A DNA stretch of 64,000 nt from CAWFXC01 sp963819735 (GCA_963819735.1 CAWFXC010000002.1:533619-597618); one strand, 5' to 3'; numbered from the stretch's first letter, positions 36,073-45,648 are shown. Notes: generated by a model from the sequence alone, not told the origin. Program-made: numbers and translations.

Positions 36073-37045
36073 TCAGTCGGCGGCCAGAAGCGGTGCGAGG
36101 CGCTCGCACAAGGTGTGCACGTGCCGCGCGGTCAACGCCTCGGGCATCCCGCCGACCGACGCCCAGAAGAACACCGTCTCCACCGGCGCGCCCGCGGTGC
36201 GGGCCCGTACCTGCGCCGCAATCTCCTCGGGCGTACCGAAGAGGAACGAGCCGAGCGGCGCGTCGGAGCTGCGGGCGCGCACCCGTTCGGGATCGACGGG
36301 CCGGGGCACGGGATCGCCGGTGCCCTCCACCATGTAGCGGCGGTACGAATCGAGCTGATAGCCGAGGTGCTCGGCCACGACCGGCCAGTCGGCCTCGGGG
36401 TCGTCGGTGACCCAGCCCTGGAACGATCCTGCCATCCGCGCCGAGGCCGGGTCGTGTCCGCCCTCGGCCAACCCACCGCGGTACGGCTCGAGCTGCGCGG
36501 CCGACGCCGACAGGAGACCCTCGCCCAATCGGCCCGCCCGTCGGGCACCCTGTGGTCCCTGGTAGCCCAGCCAGATCGGCACGCGCGGCTGGACCGGCGC
36601 GGGGGTGACGCGGCCCTCGGCCCAGAGCGCGGCGCAACTCGCGGACGCGCCCGTCGGTCGTGCCGTAGCGATGCCCCATGTCCGCGCCGAACAACTCGAA
36701 CTCGGGCACCCGGTATCCAGCGCCGAGCCCGAGATCGACCCGACCGTTGCTCACCAGGTCGACCACCGCGACCTGTTCGGCAATCGACGCCGCCGAGTGC
36801 AACGGCGCCAGCATCACCGCGGTACCGATCCGTACGCGCGCGGTTCGCGCCGCGACCGCGGCCGCGAACGTGAGCGGCTGCGGGAGGTAGCCATCGTCGA
36901 AGAGATGGTGCTCCGACAACCACACCGAGTGCGCGCCGAGGCGCTCGGCCTCCTCGCAGAGTTCGAGGGTGGAGCCGTAGAGCCGGGCCGGGTCCTGCGG
37001 CCACATCGGTGCGTTGCGCAGGTCGAAGTACACGCCGACGTTCAT
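36073..37045 (-). pseudogene. LLM-class oxidoreductase, frame-shifted near 36630
   Basis: The N-terminal part is intact from the ATG at 37045: MNVGVYFDLRNAP, VWLSEHHLFDDGYLPQP, IGTAVMLAPLHSA, and NGRVDLGLGAGYRVPEF. After RVRELR the homologous sequence (ALWAEGRVTPAPVQPRVPIWLGYQGPQGARRAGRLGEG...) runs one base further on, to the stop at 36073. One surplus base in GCGCCGCGCTC at about 36626-36634 explains it. The repaired protein has about 323 residues and is a luciferase-like, possibly F420-dependent enzyme. A second, unrelated-looking LLM gene lies divergently 94 bases away. Confidence 0.8.
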
Positions 37046-37139
37046 GGACCGAGTGTGGCACGGACGACCGCGGAACAGTTCAATGATGCAACCACGTTCG
37101 GCGTGAGGGGCCCGCGTTCCCCGGGAGGTCAACAACCAG

Positions 37140-38124
37140 GTGATCGGCAGGGAGGCGCACGGGTTCCGGTTCGCGGCCACGATGCCCGCACCCGCGCAAC
37201 CCCTGCGTGGGTGGCAGGACGAATTGCGGCGGCTCGAAAGTCTGGGGCTCTCCGCGCTCGTGGCGGCCGATCACTTCACCGACGGCTACACGTTCGAGCC
37301 GATGGTCGCGCTCACCGCGGCCGCGCTCAGCACCGACCGCGTCAAGCTGCAGACGGGCGTACTGGGCAACGACTACCGCCATCCCGTGCTCGTCCACCGG
37401 ATGGCCGCGCTGCTCGACGTGGTGTCCGACGGCCGGCTCATCCTCGGGCTCGGCGCGGGCTGGATGGCGTCCGACTACGCGGCCGCCGGCATCACGCTCG
37501 ACCCTCCGGGCGTGCGCGTGAGTCGCTTCGAAGAAGCGATCGCAGTGATCAAGGGCCTGTTCGCCGACGGTCCGTTCGAGTTCGACGGCGAGTCCTACCG
37601 GGTCCACGGGCTCGACGGGATGCCGAAGTCGGTGCAACGTCCGCACCCGCCGCTGTTCGTCGGCGGAGGAAGCCCGCGGGTGCTCCGCCTCGCCGGGCGC
37701 GAAGCCGACATCGTCGGCATCAACGCGAGCCTGCGCGCCGGCGCGCTCGGCGCCCACGCGATCCGCGATCTCTCCGCGACAGCGCGTCGCCGAGAAGATC
37801 GGCTGGGTACGCGAGGGCGCGGAGTCGGCGGGCCGCGACTTCAACGTGCTCGAACTGGAGATGAACCACTGGCTCGCGCGCGTCACGCCGTCAACCGCCG
37901 AGGCGCGCGATCTGCTCGATCGCATCGCGGCGCGCTACTCGGTCGACGCCGAGCTCCTGGCCGATTCGCCGAGCGTGCTCGTCGGGACCGCGGCCCAGAT
38001 CGTCGACACGCTGCACGCCCGCCGCGAGCAACTGGGCATCAGCTACCTGCAGCTCGACGCCGGGTTCCCCACCCCCGACCTCGACGCATTCGCCCCCGTC
38101 ATCGCCGAACTCGCCGGCACCTGA
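37140..38124 (+). pseudogene. LLM-class F420-dependent-type oxidoreductase, frame-shifted near 37782
   Basis: The start is the GTG at 37140 with GGGAGG upstream. Intact segments are FRFAATMPAPAQPLRGW, LVAADHFTDGYTFEPM, SDGRLILGLGAGWMASDYAAAGI and HPPLFVGGGSPRVLRLAGREADIVGINA. After IRDLSA the homologous tail (QRVAEKIGWVREGAESAGRDF...LELEMNHWLARV) continues one base further on, to the stop at 38124. One surplus base in CCGCGACAGCGCG at about 37776-37784 accounts for it. The repaired protein is about 327 aa and resembles F420-dependent LLM oxidoreductases of actinomycetes. Confidence 0.8.
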
Positions 38125-38174
38125 TGCCCCCGTCGCTCGCTCCGCTCGCTCCGGCCCCGATAGAGGAGACGATC

Positions 38175-39590
38175 ATGACGTTCAACTTCGTGCCCACCGA
38201 CGACGTGGCGAAGATCCGGGCTCGGCTCGACCATCCCGTGATCGACGGCGACGGCCACCTCATCGAGTTCCTCCCGCTCGTGAACGACATCGTGCGCGAA
38301 GTCGCGGGCAACGACGTCGCCGACCGCTACGGCCGGTTCATGCGCCGCGCGCTCGCGCCCGACGACGCCGGGTTCATGCCCGCGCGCGTGTTCTGGGGGT
38401 TGCCCGAGGAGAACACCCTCGACCGGATGACGGTCACGCTGCCCGCGCTCACGTACCGGCGCGCCGAGGAGCTCGGTCTCGACTTCCTCCTGCTCTATCC
38501 GAGCTTCGGTCTCACCATCCTCGCGGTGCCCGACGCCGAAGTGCGCCAGGCCGTCGCCCGCGCGCTCAACACGTACTACGCGGAGATGTACGCCGCCTAC
38601 CGCGATCGACTGGCGCCGGTCGCGGTGATCCCGACCTTCACTCCGGAGGAGGCCGTGGCCGAGCTCGACTACGCGGTCGGAACCCTCGGGCTGAAAGCCG
38701 TGGTCATGAACGGCGTGATCCCGCGCACTGCGACCGTCGACGGTACGTCCCGCAACTGGATCGACACCCTCGGCCACGCCAGCCAGTACGACTACGACCC
38801 GGTGTGGGCGAAGTGCACGGAGCTCGGGGTGGCGCCCGCGTTCCACGGCGTGGGCTACGGATGGGGCAGCCGGGTCTCGGCGACGAACTACGTGTACAAC
38901 CACCTCGGCAACTTCGGGGCCGCCCAGGAGGCGGCCTGCCGGTCGCTCCTGATGGGTGGCGTGCCCCGCCGCTTCCCCGAGCTGCGATTCGCGTTCCTCG
39001 AGGGCGGGGTGGCGTGGGCCGCGCAGCTCTACGCCGACGTGCTCGGCCACTACGACAAGCGCAACCGCGACGCGGTGGCGAAGTTCGACCCGCGCCGCTT
39101 CGACCTCGACGTCTGCGCGGCGCTCCTCGACGAGTTCGCCACCGGCCGCATCGCCGACCGACGCGACCGCTACGAGCGCAACGCAGGCAAGGCCAAGGCC
39201 GCACCGCCCGACGAATCGCTGCCCTTCGACGACTTCGCCGAGTCGCAGCTCACCGATCCCGACCAGATCGTCGACGTGTTCACCCGCCAGTTCAGCTTCG
39301 GGTGCGAGGCCGACGACCCGCTCAACGCGCTGGCCTTCGATCGCGATGTGCTCCCGAACCGGGCCCGCTTGAACGCGATCTTCGCCTCCGACATCGGCCA
39401 CTGGGATGTCCCCGACATGCGCGACGTGCTCGTCGAGGCGTGGGAGCTCGTCGACGACGGCCTCCTCGACGAGGCTGAGTTCCGCGACTTCACGTGCGGC
39501 AACGTCGTGCGCATGCTCACCGCCGGCAACCCCGACTTCTTCGCCGGCACCACGGTCGAAGGAGCGGTGAAGCCGTTCGTCGCGACCTGA
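38175..39590 (+). CDS. amidohydrolase family protein (amidohydrolase-2 type)
   Basis: A 471-aa protein with an N-terminal metal-site-like VIDGDGHLIEFLPLVNDIV, PTFTPEEAVAELDYA, PAFHGVGYGWGSR, FLEGGVAWAAQL and a late FASDIGHWDVPDM, the aspartate region of the barrel. It is more distant from the amidohydrolases at 3505 and 46883 but belongs to the same superfamily of TIM-barrel hydrolases and decarboxylases. The ATG at 38175 has a GAGGAG site; an in-frame ATG 17 codons upstream is less well placed. It follows the LLM gene in the same direction. Confidence 0.85.
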   Translation: MTFNFVPTDDVAKIRARLDHPVIDGDGHLIEFLPLVNDIVREVAGNDVADRYGRFMRRALAPDDAGFMPARVFWGLPEENTLDRMTVTLPALTYRRAEELGLDFLLLYPSFGLTILAVPDAEVRQAVARALNTYYAEMYAAYRDRLAPVAVIPTFTPEEAVAELDYAVGTLGLKAVVMNGVIPRTATVDGTSRNWIDTLGHASQYDYDPVWAKCTELGVAPAFHGVGYGWGSRVSATNYVYNHLGNFGAAQEAACRSLLMGGVPRRFPELRFAFLEGGVAWAAQLYADVLGHYDKRNRDAVAKFDPRRFDLDVCAALLDEFATGRIADRRDRYERNAGKAKAAPPDESLPFDDFAESQLTDPDQIVDVFTRQFSFGCEADDPLNALAFDRDVLPNRARLNAIFASDIGHWDVPDMRDVLVEAWELVDDGLLDEAEFRDFTCGNVVRMLTAGNPDFFAGTTVEGAVKPFVAT

Positions 39591-39601
39591 CCGTGACGGA
39601 T

Positions 39602-40753
39602 TCAGTACGACTTCAGGCCGAGGTCGCGGGCGATTGCGTTGCGCTGGATCTGACTGGTACCACCCGAGATCGTCGCCACGATCGATTCGCGGTAGCGAAA
39701 GCTCATCACGCTCTCGGTCGCGAAGCCGTGACCGGCGAGGATCTGCATGCCCCACCGCGCCGCGTTCACGTAGGTCTCCGAGCCCTTCACCTTGGCCATC
39801 GCCGCCTCGCGGTGGCACTCGATCCCCTGCCCTCGCAACCACGCGGCGCGCTGGGTGAGGAGACGGGCCGAGTCGATGTCGGTCTGGAGGTCGGCGATCA
39901 CGTGCGCCAATGACTGGAAGGTGCCGACGGGTCGGTCGAACTGCTTGCGCTCCTTCGAGTACTCGACCGCGAGGTCGAGCGTCGATTGCGCGGCACCCAC
40001 GTAGCCGGCGCTCAACATGATGCGCTCGAGCTCGAGGCTCGACAACATGACCCGCCACCCGTCGTTGAGGTCACCCACGAGCGCGTCGCGCGGGACGACG
40101 ACGTCGTCGAGGTACACCTCGTACGTGCCCAGGATGTGGCGGGCCAACGTGGGGATGCGCCGGAGCTCGACGCCCGCGGCTTGCGGATCGACCAGCAGCG
40201 CGCTGATGCCCCGGTGCTTCGGGGCGTCGCGATTGGTGCGGACATACATCAGGATCGTCGTGTCGGGCAGGCCCGCGCCCGTGCACCACATCTTCTGCCC
40301 GTTCACCACGAAGTGGTCGTCGCGCAGGTCGGCGACGGTGCGCAACGACGCGGCGTCGGAGCCGGCGTCGGGCTCGCTGATCGCCACTGCGTAGTTCCGC
40401 TCCCCGGCGATGATCTGGGGCGCCAACGTGCGGCGCTGCGCTTCGTCGCCCCATTCGAACACCGTGAGCGTCGGGATCAGCCGGCCCGAGAGACACATCG
40501 CGACGTCGAGGCTCGCCCGCCCCAACTCCTCGGCGACGATGACGAGCTCGAGCGGCGACGCCCCCGAGCCGCCGTACTCCTCGGGGAAAGGAAGCCCGAA
40601 CCAGTCCATCGCCGCGAACGCGGCGTTGAGCTCAGTCGGCGGCGTGGCGCGGTCGTCCCACTCCTTCGCCACCTCGGGCGGGCATGTCCGCGCCACGAAG
40701 TCGCGCGCGGTGGCGCGCAGCAGTTCCTGTTCCTCGCTGAGCCCGAAATCCAC
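39602..40753 (-). CDS. acyl-CoA dehydrogenase
   Basis: A 383-aa dehydrogenase: MDFGLSEEQELLRATARDFV, FPEEYGGSGASPLEL, AISEPDAGSDAASLRT, NGQKMWCTGAGLP, KHRGISALLVDP, KERKQFDRPVGTFQSLAHVIADL, and ATISGGTSQIQRNAIARDLGL. The position that is the catalytic Glu in short/medium-chain enzymes is Gly (SGGTSQIQR). It diverges from a GntR regulator gene across a 117-base spacer with an AT-rich motif also found upstream of the ligase at 44005. Confidence 0.92.
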   Translation of the reverse strand: MDFGLSEEQELLRATARDFVARTCPPEVAKEWDDRATPPTELNAAFAAMDWFGLPFPEEYGGSGASPLELVIVAEELGRASLDVAMCLSGRLIPTLTVFEWGDEAQRRTLAPQIIAGERNYAVAISEPDAGSDAASLRTVADLRDDHFVVNGQKMWCTGAGLPDTTILMYVRTNRDAPKHRGISALLVDPQAAGVELRRIPTLARHILGTYEVYLDDVVVPRDALVGDLNDGWRVMLSSLELERIMLSAGYVGAAQSTLDLAVEYSKERKQFDRPVGTFQSLAHVIADLQTDIDSARLLTQRAAWLRGQGIECHREAAMAKVKGSETYVNAARWGMQILAGHGFATESVMSFRYRESIVATISGGTSQIQRNAIARDLGLKSY

Positions 40754-40814
40754 GGCGGACGTCTCCCCATGACCCGGCGCGGGGCGTTGTTCCCGACCGG
40801 CCGGAAAGGTTGAT

Positions 40815-40827
40815 TATTGTACTGATA
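40815..40827. promoter_or_regulatory. TATTGTACTGATA motif, shared with 43926-43938
   Basis: An AT-rich motif in the divergent spacer between the acyl-CoA dehydrogenase and GntR genes. The sequence TATTG(T/A)ACTGATA recurs with one mismatch at 43926-43938, also in a divergent spacer. It could be an operator of the GntR regulator or a shared promoter element. Confidence 0.45.
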
Positions 40828-40870
40828 GAACGATCTCGGGAACCCGACGATCCACTCCGAAGGAAGGCGC

Positions 40871-41644
40871 ATGGAGCAGTCGCTACGGGTCTCCGACGTC
40901 GCCTCGCCGGTCAAGGTGCCCAAGACCGCGGAGCTCGTGGCCGCCCAGCTGCGCAACCAGATCGTGCGGGGCGAGCTGCGCGAGGGCGACGCCCTGCCGC
41001 CGGAAGCGGCCCTGATGGCGCAGTTCGGGGTGTCGCGCCCGACGTTGCGCGAGGCGTTCCGCGTGCTCGAGTCGGAGGCGCTCATCAGCGTTCGTCGCGG
41101 CGCCCGGGGTGGGGCACGCGTGCACACTCCCGACGGCGATGTCGCCGCGCGGTACGCGGGCTTGGTGCTGCAGTTCCGCGGCGCGACCCTCGCCGACGTC
41201 TACGACGCCCGCAAAGCGCTCGAGCTCCCCGCGGTGCGGCGGCTCGCGTCGGCTCATCCGCCGGCCGCGGTGGAGGCGCTCGAACGCAACGTCGAAGCCG
41301 AACGGCTCAACATCGACGACCCGGCCGAGGCCATCCGGCTGCAGGAGACGTTCCACCTCCTCATCGTGCAGCACGCGGGCAACCAGACGCTCACGATCTT
41401 CGCCGAGATGCTCCACCACATCATCGAGCTCCACAGCCAGTCGTACATCGCCCGGTGGGGCGGCGCGCCCGAAGAACGCAAGGGTGCCAAGCTCGGCGCC
41501 CGCACCCACGAGAAGTTCCTCGACCTAGTGAAGCAGGGCGACGTCGACGGGGCCGAGCAGCTCTGGGGCCGCCACCTCGACGAGGGCGCGGAGTACGTGT
41601 TGCGGGGCAGCAACGCCAAGACCGTCCTCGATCTGCTCGGCTGA
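40871..41644 (+). CDS. GntR family transcriptional regulator (FCD domain)
   Basis: A 257-aa regulator. The winged HTH spans about residues 20-80 (PPEAALMAQFGVSRPTLREAFRVLESEALI then SVRRGARGGARV). The C-terminal FCD domain follows (DVYDARKALELPAVRRLA, ETFHLLIVQHAGNQTL, HEKFLDLVKQGDVDGAEQL) with the histidines and aspartate that usually hold a metal and a carboxylate ligand. It is 9 bases from the following SDR gene and divergent from an acyl-CoA dehydrogenase, so it probably controls these genes in response to a pathway acid or CoA ester. Confidence 0.9.
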   Translation: MEQSLRVSDVASPVKVPKTAELVAAQLRNQIVRGELREGDALPPEAALMAQFGVSRPTLREAFRVLESEALISVRRGARGGARVHTPDGDVAARYAGLVLQFRGATLADVYDARKALELPAVRRLASAHPPAAVEALERNVEAERLNIDDPAEAIRLQETFHLLIVQHAGNQTLTIFAEMLHHIIELHSQSYIARWGGAPEERKGAKLGARTHEKFLDLVKQGDVDGAEQLWGRHLDEGAEYVLRGSNAKTVLDLLG

Positions 41645-41654
41645 CCGGTCGACG

Positions 41655-42659
41655 ATGGGGGCGCTGCTCGACGGCAAGGTCGCGATCGTCACCGGAGGCG
41701 GGCGCGGCATCGGCCGCAACCATTGCCTCGAGCTGGCCCGCCACGGGGCGCGCGTGCTGGTGAACGATCCCGGCGTGGCCGTCGACGGCGGGAGCGGCAG
41801 TGATGCGGGCGTCCGACCGGCCGACGACGTCGTGGCCGCGATCGTGGGCGGCGGCGGCGCCGCGATCGCCGACTACTCGTCGGTCACGAGTTGGGACGCG
41901 TCCGCGGCGATGGTGGCGCGCGCGGTCGACGAGTTCGGGCAGCTCGACGTGCTCGTCAACAATGCCGGCATCCTGCGCGACCGCATGATCACGTCGATGT
42001 CGGAGGAAGACTTCGACTCCGTGCTCGCGGTCCACGTCAAGGGAACGTTCTCCATGACCAAGCACGCGTGCGATCACTGGCGCGCGGTGGCCAAGGCCGG
42101 GGGCACGAACCGCGGCCGGATCGTCAACACGACGTCCGGCACCGGGCTGTTCGGCAACGTCGGCCAGTCGGCGTACGGCGCGGCCAAGGCCGCCATCGCC
42201 AACCTCACGCTCGTGACCGCGCTCGAGATGGGCCGCTACGACGTCACTGCCAACGCCATCTCCCCGGTGGCGGCGACCCGCATGACCGCGACCGCCGGCG
42301 CGGCCGACGCCACCTCCGACGCCGACGCCGGCCACTGGAGCGCCATGGATCCCGGCAACGCGTCCCCGCTGGTTGCGTACCTCGCGTCGGACGCGTCGGC
42401 GTGGCTCACCGGCCAGGTGCTGCGCATCGAAGGGGGCAACACGGTCCGCCGGGTGCACACGTGGGCGGTCGATCCCGGCGGGTACGTGGCGGCGTCGGGC
42501 GCCCGTCTCGACGCCGGCGAGCTCGTCGACGGGATGCGCAAGCTCTACGGCACCATGCCCGCCGGCCTCGACGCGGCGAAGAGTCTCGGGGTCGAGGGGG
42601 CGGCGTCTCGTGACCGACGGGAACGACGATCACGAGGCCCGCCTCGCTCGTCAGCGTGA
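41655..42659 (+). CDS. SDR family oxidoreductase (MFE-2-like, with C-terminal extension)
   Basis: A 334-aa short-chain dehydrogenase: VTGGGRGIGRNHCLELARHG, LVNDPGVAVDGG, NNAGILRDRM, NTTSGTGLFG with the catalytic serine, YGAAK, and LTGQVLRIEGGN. A tail of about 60 residues after the usual end (HTWAVDPGGYVAASGARLDAGELV) is typical of the 3-hydroxyacyl-CoA dehydrogenases of this subtype. It follows the GntR gene directly. The last 16 codons run into the presumed start of the next gene. Confidence 0.87.
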   Translation: MGALLDGKVAIVTGGGRGIGRNHCLELARHGARVLVNDPGVAVDGGSGSDAGVRPADDVVAAIVGGGGAAIADYSSVTSWDASAAMVARAVDEFGQLDVLVNNAGILRDRMITSMSEEDFDSVLAVHVKGTFSMTKHACDHWRAVAKAGGTNRGRIVNTTSGTGLFGNVGQSAYGAAKAAIANLTLVTALEMGRYDVTANAISPVAATRMTATAGAADATSDADAGHWSAMDPGNASPLVAYLASDASAWLTGQVLRIEGGNTVRRVHTWAVDPGGYVAASGARLDAGELVDGMRKLYGTMPAGLDAAKSLGVEGAASRDRRERRSRGPPRSSA

Positions 42660-43057
42660 CCGCATGCGTCGCCACTGGGAAGAGGGGATTCCGTTCAACC
42701 GACTGTGCGGGCTCCGCGTGTCGCGTTGGGAACCCGATGGTGTGCAGATGGCGGTCGTCGGCGACGACCGGCTCGGCAACAGCCTCGACACCATCCACGG
42801 CGGCGTGGTCGCGACCCTGATCGACACCGCGGCCAGCGCGGCGGTGATGGTGGCCGACGAGGAGGTCCCGGCCCGCGCCGCGACCACGGTGTCGATGACG
42901 GTGCAGTACACCGGCCCCGCGCGGTCGGGTGACGGCCGACGCGTCTTGCTCGAAGCGCGGGCGCCGGCTCAGCTACGTGAACGTCGAGGTACGCGACGAG
43001 CGCGGGGCACTGGTCGCCCAGGGCATGGTGGTGGTCAACGTGGCCGCGCCGCGCTGA
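42610..43057 (+). pseudogene. PaaI-type hot-dog thioesterase, frame-shifted near 42933
   Basis: The first part is a PaaI/4HBT thioesterase: FNRLCGLRVSRWEPDGVQM, GNSLDTIHGGVVATLIDTAASAA and TTVSMTVQYTGPARSGD. The expected tail (ADASCSKRGRRLSYVNVEVRDERGALVAQGMVVVNVAAPR) is in the next frame, ending at the TGA at 43055-43057. One surplus base at about 42930-42940 explains it. The start is the GTG at 42610, after GAGGGGG; an ATG at 42664, just beyond the SDR stop, is an alternative. It would hydrolyse an acyl-CoA. Confidence 0.8.
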
Positions 43058-43061
43058 TCAA

Positions 43062-43907
43062 TCAATCCGGGGCGTCGATGGGCGGCGGCAACCCGGGGCC
43101 TGCCGTCAAGGGCGTGAAGTGCGGCGGTCGGCGCTCGACGAAGCTGTTCACGCCTTCGGCGAAGTCGGGCGTGTGGTGCAACTGGTCGACCAGTTCGGCC
43201 GTCTCGCGCCGGGCCTCGGTGAGATCGACGTCCCAGTGGTGGTTGAGCTGGTACTTCGTGAGCGCCATCGCCAACGGGCCACAGTGCTCGGCCAGATCGC
43301 GTGCATAGCTCAGCGCGGTGTCGAGCAGCGCGTCGGGTTCGACCACCTCGTGCACGATCCCGAGTGCGGCGGCTTCCTCGGCCAAGAACACGCGCCCCGA
43401 GATCAGGAGCTCCGTGGCCCGCGCGTGACCGATCATCCGCGGCAGCAACCACGAGATCCCGTGCTCGGCGAGCAGACCACGACGCGAGAACGCGGTGGTG
43501 AACTTCGCGCCCGCCGCCGCGAAGCGCACGTCCGCCACGAGGGCCTGGATGAACCCGATACCCGCGCATGCGCCGTTGACCGCGGCGATGATCGGCTTGG
43601 GAATCTCCAACGGGAACGTCTGAGGCCGACGGGGCCGGTCGGACAGCGGCTGCCCCCCGGCCACGCCCGTCAGCGCGGTGGCATCGAGTCCAGCGCAGAA
43701 CCCCTTGCCCGCGCCGGTCACCACGATGGCGCGTACGTCGGCGCTCTCCGACGCCCGGACGAGGAGGTCGAAGTAGCGCTCCTCCATCTCGAGCGTCCAC
43801 GCGTTCAGGCGTTCGGGACGGTTGAGCGTGAGCAGCGCCACGCCGCCACCGACCTCGTAGGCCACGACTTCAGGGGCATCGGCGGCACCGGACACGGCTT
43901 CGGTCAT
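43062..43907 (-). CDS. enoyl-CoA hydratase-related crotonase family protein
   Basis: A 281-aa crotonase with GAGKGFCAGLDATAL, VNGACAGIGFIQALVADVRF, SRRGLLAEHGISWLLPRMIG. It has no glutamate at the first canonical position. It is a close paralogue of 26044-26871, including the preserved NRPERLNAW-like start and the PDFAEGV...ERRPPHF-like tail. It diverges from the acyl-CoA ligase gene; the spacer carries the TATTGAACTGATA motif. Confidence 0.88.
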   Translation of the reverse strand: MTEAVSGAADAPEVVAYEVGGGVALLTLNRPERLNAWTLEMEERYFDLLVRASESADVRAIVVTGAGKGFCAGLDATALTGVAGGQPLSDRPRRPQTFPLEIPKPIIAAVNGACAGIGFIQALVADVRFAAAGAKFTTAFSRRGLLAEHGISWLLPRMIGHARATELLISGRVFLAEEAAALGIVHEVVEPDALLDTALSYARDLAEHCGPLAMALTKYQLNHHWDVDLTEARRETAELVDQLHHTPDFAEGVNSFVERRPPHFTPLTAGPGLPPPIDAPD

Positions 43908-43925
43908 GGACGCAAACGTTAATAC

Positions 43926-43938
43926 TATTGAACTGATA
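43926..43938. promoter_or_regulatory. TATTGAACTGATA motif, shared with 40815-40827
   Basis: Second copy of the AT-rich motif, with one base different, 18-30 bases upstream of the crotonase start at 43907 and about 70 bases before the ligase start. It is framed by CGTTA and TAACG, which form a 5-bp inverted repeat around it. Confidence 0.45.
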
Positions 43939-44004
43939 ACGCGAGGCGAGACGGGACGAGACGAGCGGACGCCGGTGCAGACCGCGGCCGGGAGACGGGG
44001 GCAG

Positions 44005-45648
44005 GTGGCCGGCTGGAACTACGCCCGAACCTGGGAGACCCTGGCGGTCGAGGTGCCCGATCGCGCCGCGATCGTGGCCGACGGCCGGCGACTCACCTAC
44101 CGCGAGCTCGACGCGCGGGCGACCCGGCTGGCCCACGCGTTCGCGGCCCACGGCGTGACCGCGGGCGACGTCGTGGCGATCTCCCTCGCCAATCGATCGG
44201 AGTACGTCGAGGCGTTCTTCGCCGCCCTCAAGCTCGGCGCGGCGCCGGCCAACCTCAACTACCAGTACGTCGCGGCTGAGCTCGCCCACGTCGTACGCGA
44301 CAGCGACGCCGCGGCCATCGTGTTCCACGCCGAGGCCGTCGACGCGATGACCGCGGCAGTCGACGAGGTCGGCGGCCGGCCGCGACTGCTGCTTGCAGTC
44401 GGCGAAGTCGGCGAAGTCGGCGAAGTCGGCGAGGTCGGCCACGTCGACTGCGCCGGCCGGGTGCTCGGGTACGAGGCCGCGCTGGCCTCGGCCCCCCCGG
44501 GTCCGGTGCCCCGGGCGCGGATGCCTGACGGCGACGACGTGCTGTTCCTCTACACCGGCGGCACCACCGGCCGCCCCAAGGGCGTGGTGTGGCGCACCGA
44601 CGACTACTACCGGCAGGGGTGGGAGGCGGCCCGGCCCGGCACCGAACCGCCCGACCCCACGACCGCGATGCGGGCGGGTAAGCGCGCCGCCACGTTGCTC
44701 CCGGCCTCACCTCTCGTCCACGCCACCGCGTTGGGCATGGCCACGGCCACGCTCAACGGCGGCGGCACGGTGGTCCTGCGGGAGGACCGGCGCCTCGACG
44801 CCGACGCCCTCTGGCAGCTCGTCGAGCGCGAGCGCGTGGCGGTGATGAGCATCGTGGGCGAGACGTTCGCCCGGCCACTGCTCGACGCGCTCGATGCCGG
44901 TCCCGACCGCTTCGATCTGAGCTCGCTCCGCGCCATCGTGTCATCGGGCATGGCGTTCACCGCGACGAGCAAACAACGGCTGCTCGACCGGCTGCCGGAG
45001 GTCACGATCGTCGACACCCTCGGCGCGTCGGAAGCGCTGATCACGCGGTCCACCGTCAGTCGCGGTCGTAGGGGCTCGCCCTCGTCGTTCGCGGCGGCCG
45101 CGAATGTGAAGGTGATCGCCGACGACGGCCGCGAAGTCGTCGCGGGATCCGACGAGGACGGCGTGCTCGCAGTCGCGGGCCGGCTCCCCCTCGGCTACCA
45201 CAACGATCCGGTTGCCACCGCGCGCATGTTCCGTGAGTTCGAAGGCGTGCGGTACGCCACGCCCGGGGATCGGGCCCGTGTGCTCGCCGACGGCCGCATC
45301 GTGCTACTCGGACGCGGGTCGGCGTGCATCAACACCGGCGGCGAGAAGGTGTACCCCGAGGAAGTCGAGGCGGTGCTGCGCGCGCACCCTGCGGTGACCG
45401 ACGCCGCCGTGGTCGGCGTACCCGACGACCGTTGGGGCGAGATGGTCGTCGCCGTCGTGGAGCTGGCCGATCGCTCCGTCGACGGCGCGCTCACCGAACA
45501 CTGCCGCGCCCACCTCGCGGGGTACAAGCGGCCGAAGCGGATCCTCCCCGTGGCGGTCATCGACCGCACCGTGGCCGGCAAGCCCGACTACCGCGCGCTC
45601 CGAACCGTCGCTGCCGCGCGCCTCGCGGATCAGTCGCGCGAGACCTGA
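44005..45648 (+). CDS. acyl-CoA synthetase (AMP-forming)
   Basis: A 547-aa adenylate-forming ligase from the GTG at 44005, which follows a GGGGG site and lies downstream of the promoter-like motif although the frame is open earlier. It has RLTYRELDARATRLAHAF, P-loop YTGGTTGRPKGVVW, GASEALITRSTV, GDRARVLADGRIVLLGRGSACINTGGEKV-type hinge and the C-terminal Lys in TVAGKPDYRAL. The substrate is unknown. Near residue 130 it has an in-frame 9-base tandem repeat giving (GEV)4-GHV. It overlaps the next gene tail to tail by 19 bases. Confidence 0.88.
   Translation: MAGWNYARTWETLAVEVPDRAAIVADGRRLTYRELDARATRLAHAFAAHGVTAGDVVAISLANRSEYVEAFFAALKLGAAPANLNYQYVAAELAHVVRDSDAAAIVFHAEAVDAMTAAVDEVGGRPRLLLAVGEVGEVGEVGEVGHVDCAGRVLGYEAALASAPPGPVPRARMPDGDDVLFLYTGGTTGRPKGVVWRTDDYYRQGWEAARPGTEPPDPTTAMRAGKRAATLLPASPLVHATALGMATATLNGGGTVVLREDRRLDADALWQLVERERVAVMSIVGETFARPLLDALDAGPDRFDLSSLRAIVSSGMAFTATSKQRLLDRLPEVTIVDTLGASEALITRSTVSRGRRGSPSSFAAAANVKVIADDGREVVAGSDEDGVLAVAGRLPLGYHNDPVATARMFREFEGVRYATPGDRARVLADGRIVLLGRGSACINTGGEKVYPEEVEAVLRAHPAVTDAAVVGVPDDRWGEMVVAVVELADRSVDGALTEHCRAHLAGYKRPKRILPVAVIDRTVAGKPDYRALRTVAAARLADQSRET
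44401..44445 (+). repeat. 9-bp in-frame tandem repeat coding for GEV
   Basis: GGCGAAGTC occurs three times exactly (44401-44427), followed by GGCGAGGTC and GGCCACGTC. The repeat lies inside the ligase gene and adds three-residue units, so copy changes keep the frame. Confidence 0.85.

Noticed and set aside
37140..39590. Reading the LLM gene and the amidohydrolase as one 816-aa protein
   Set aside because: The two are joined only through a frame-shifted, Arg-rich stretch after about 37782. The LLM tail continues in another frame to a normal stop at 38124, and the amidohydrolase has its own ribosome-binding site at 38163-38168.
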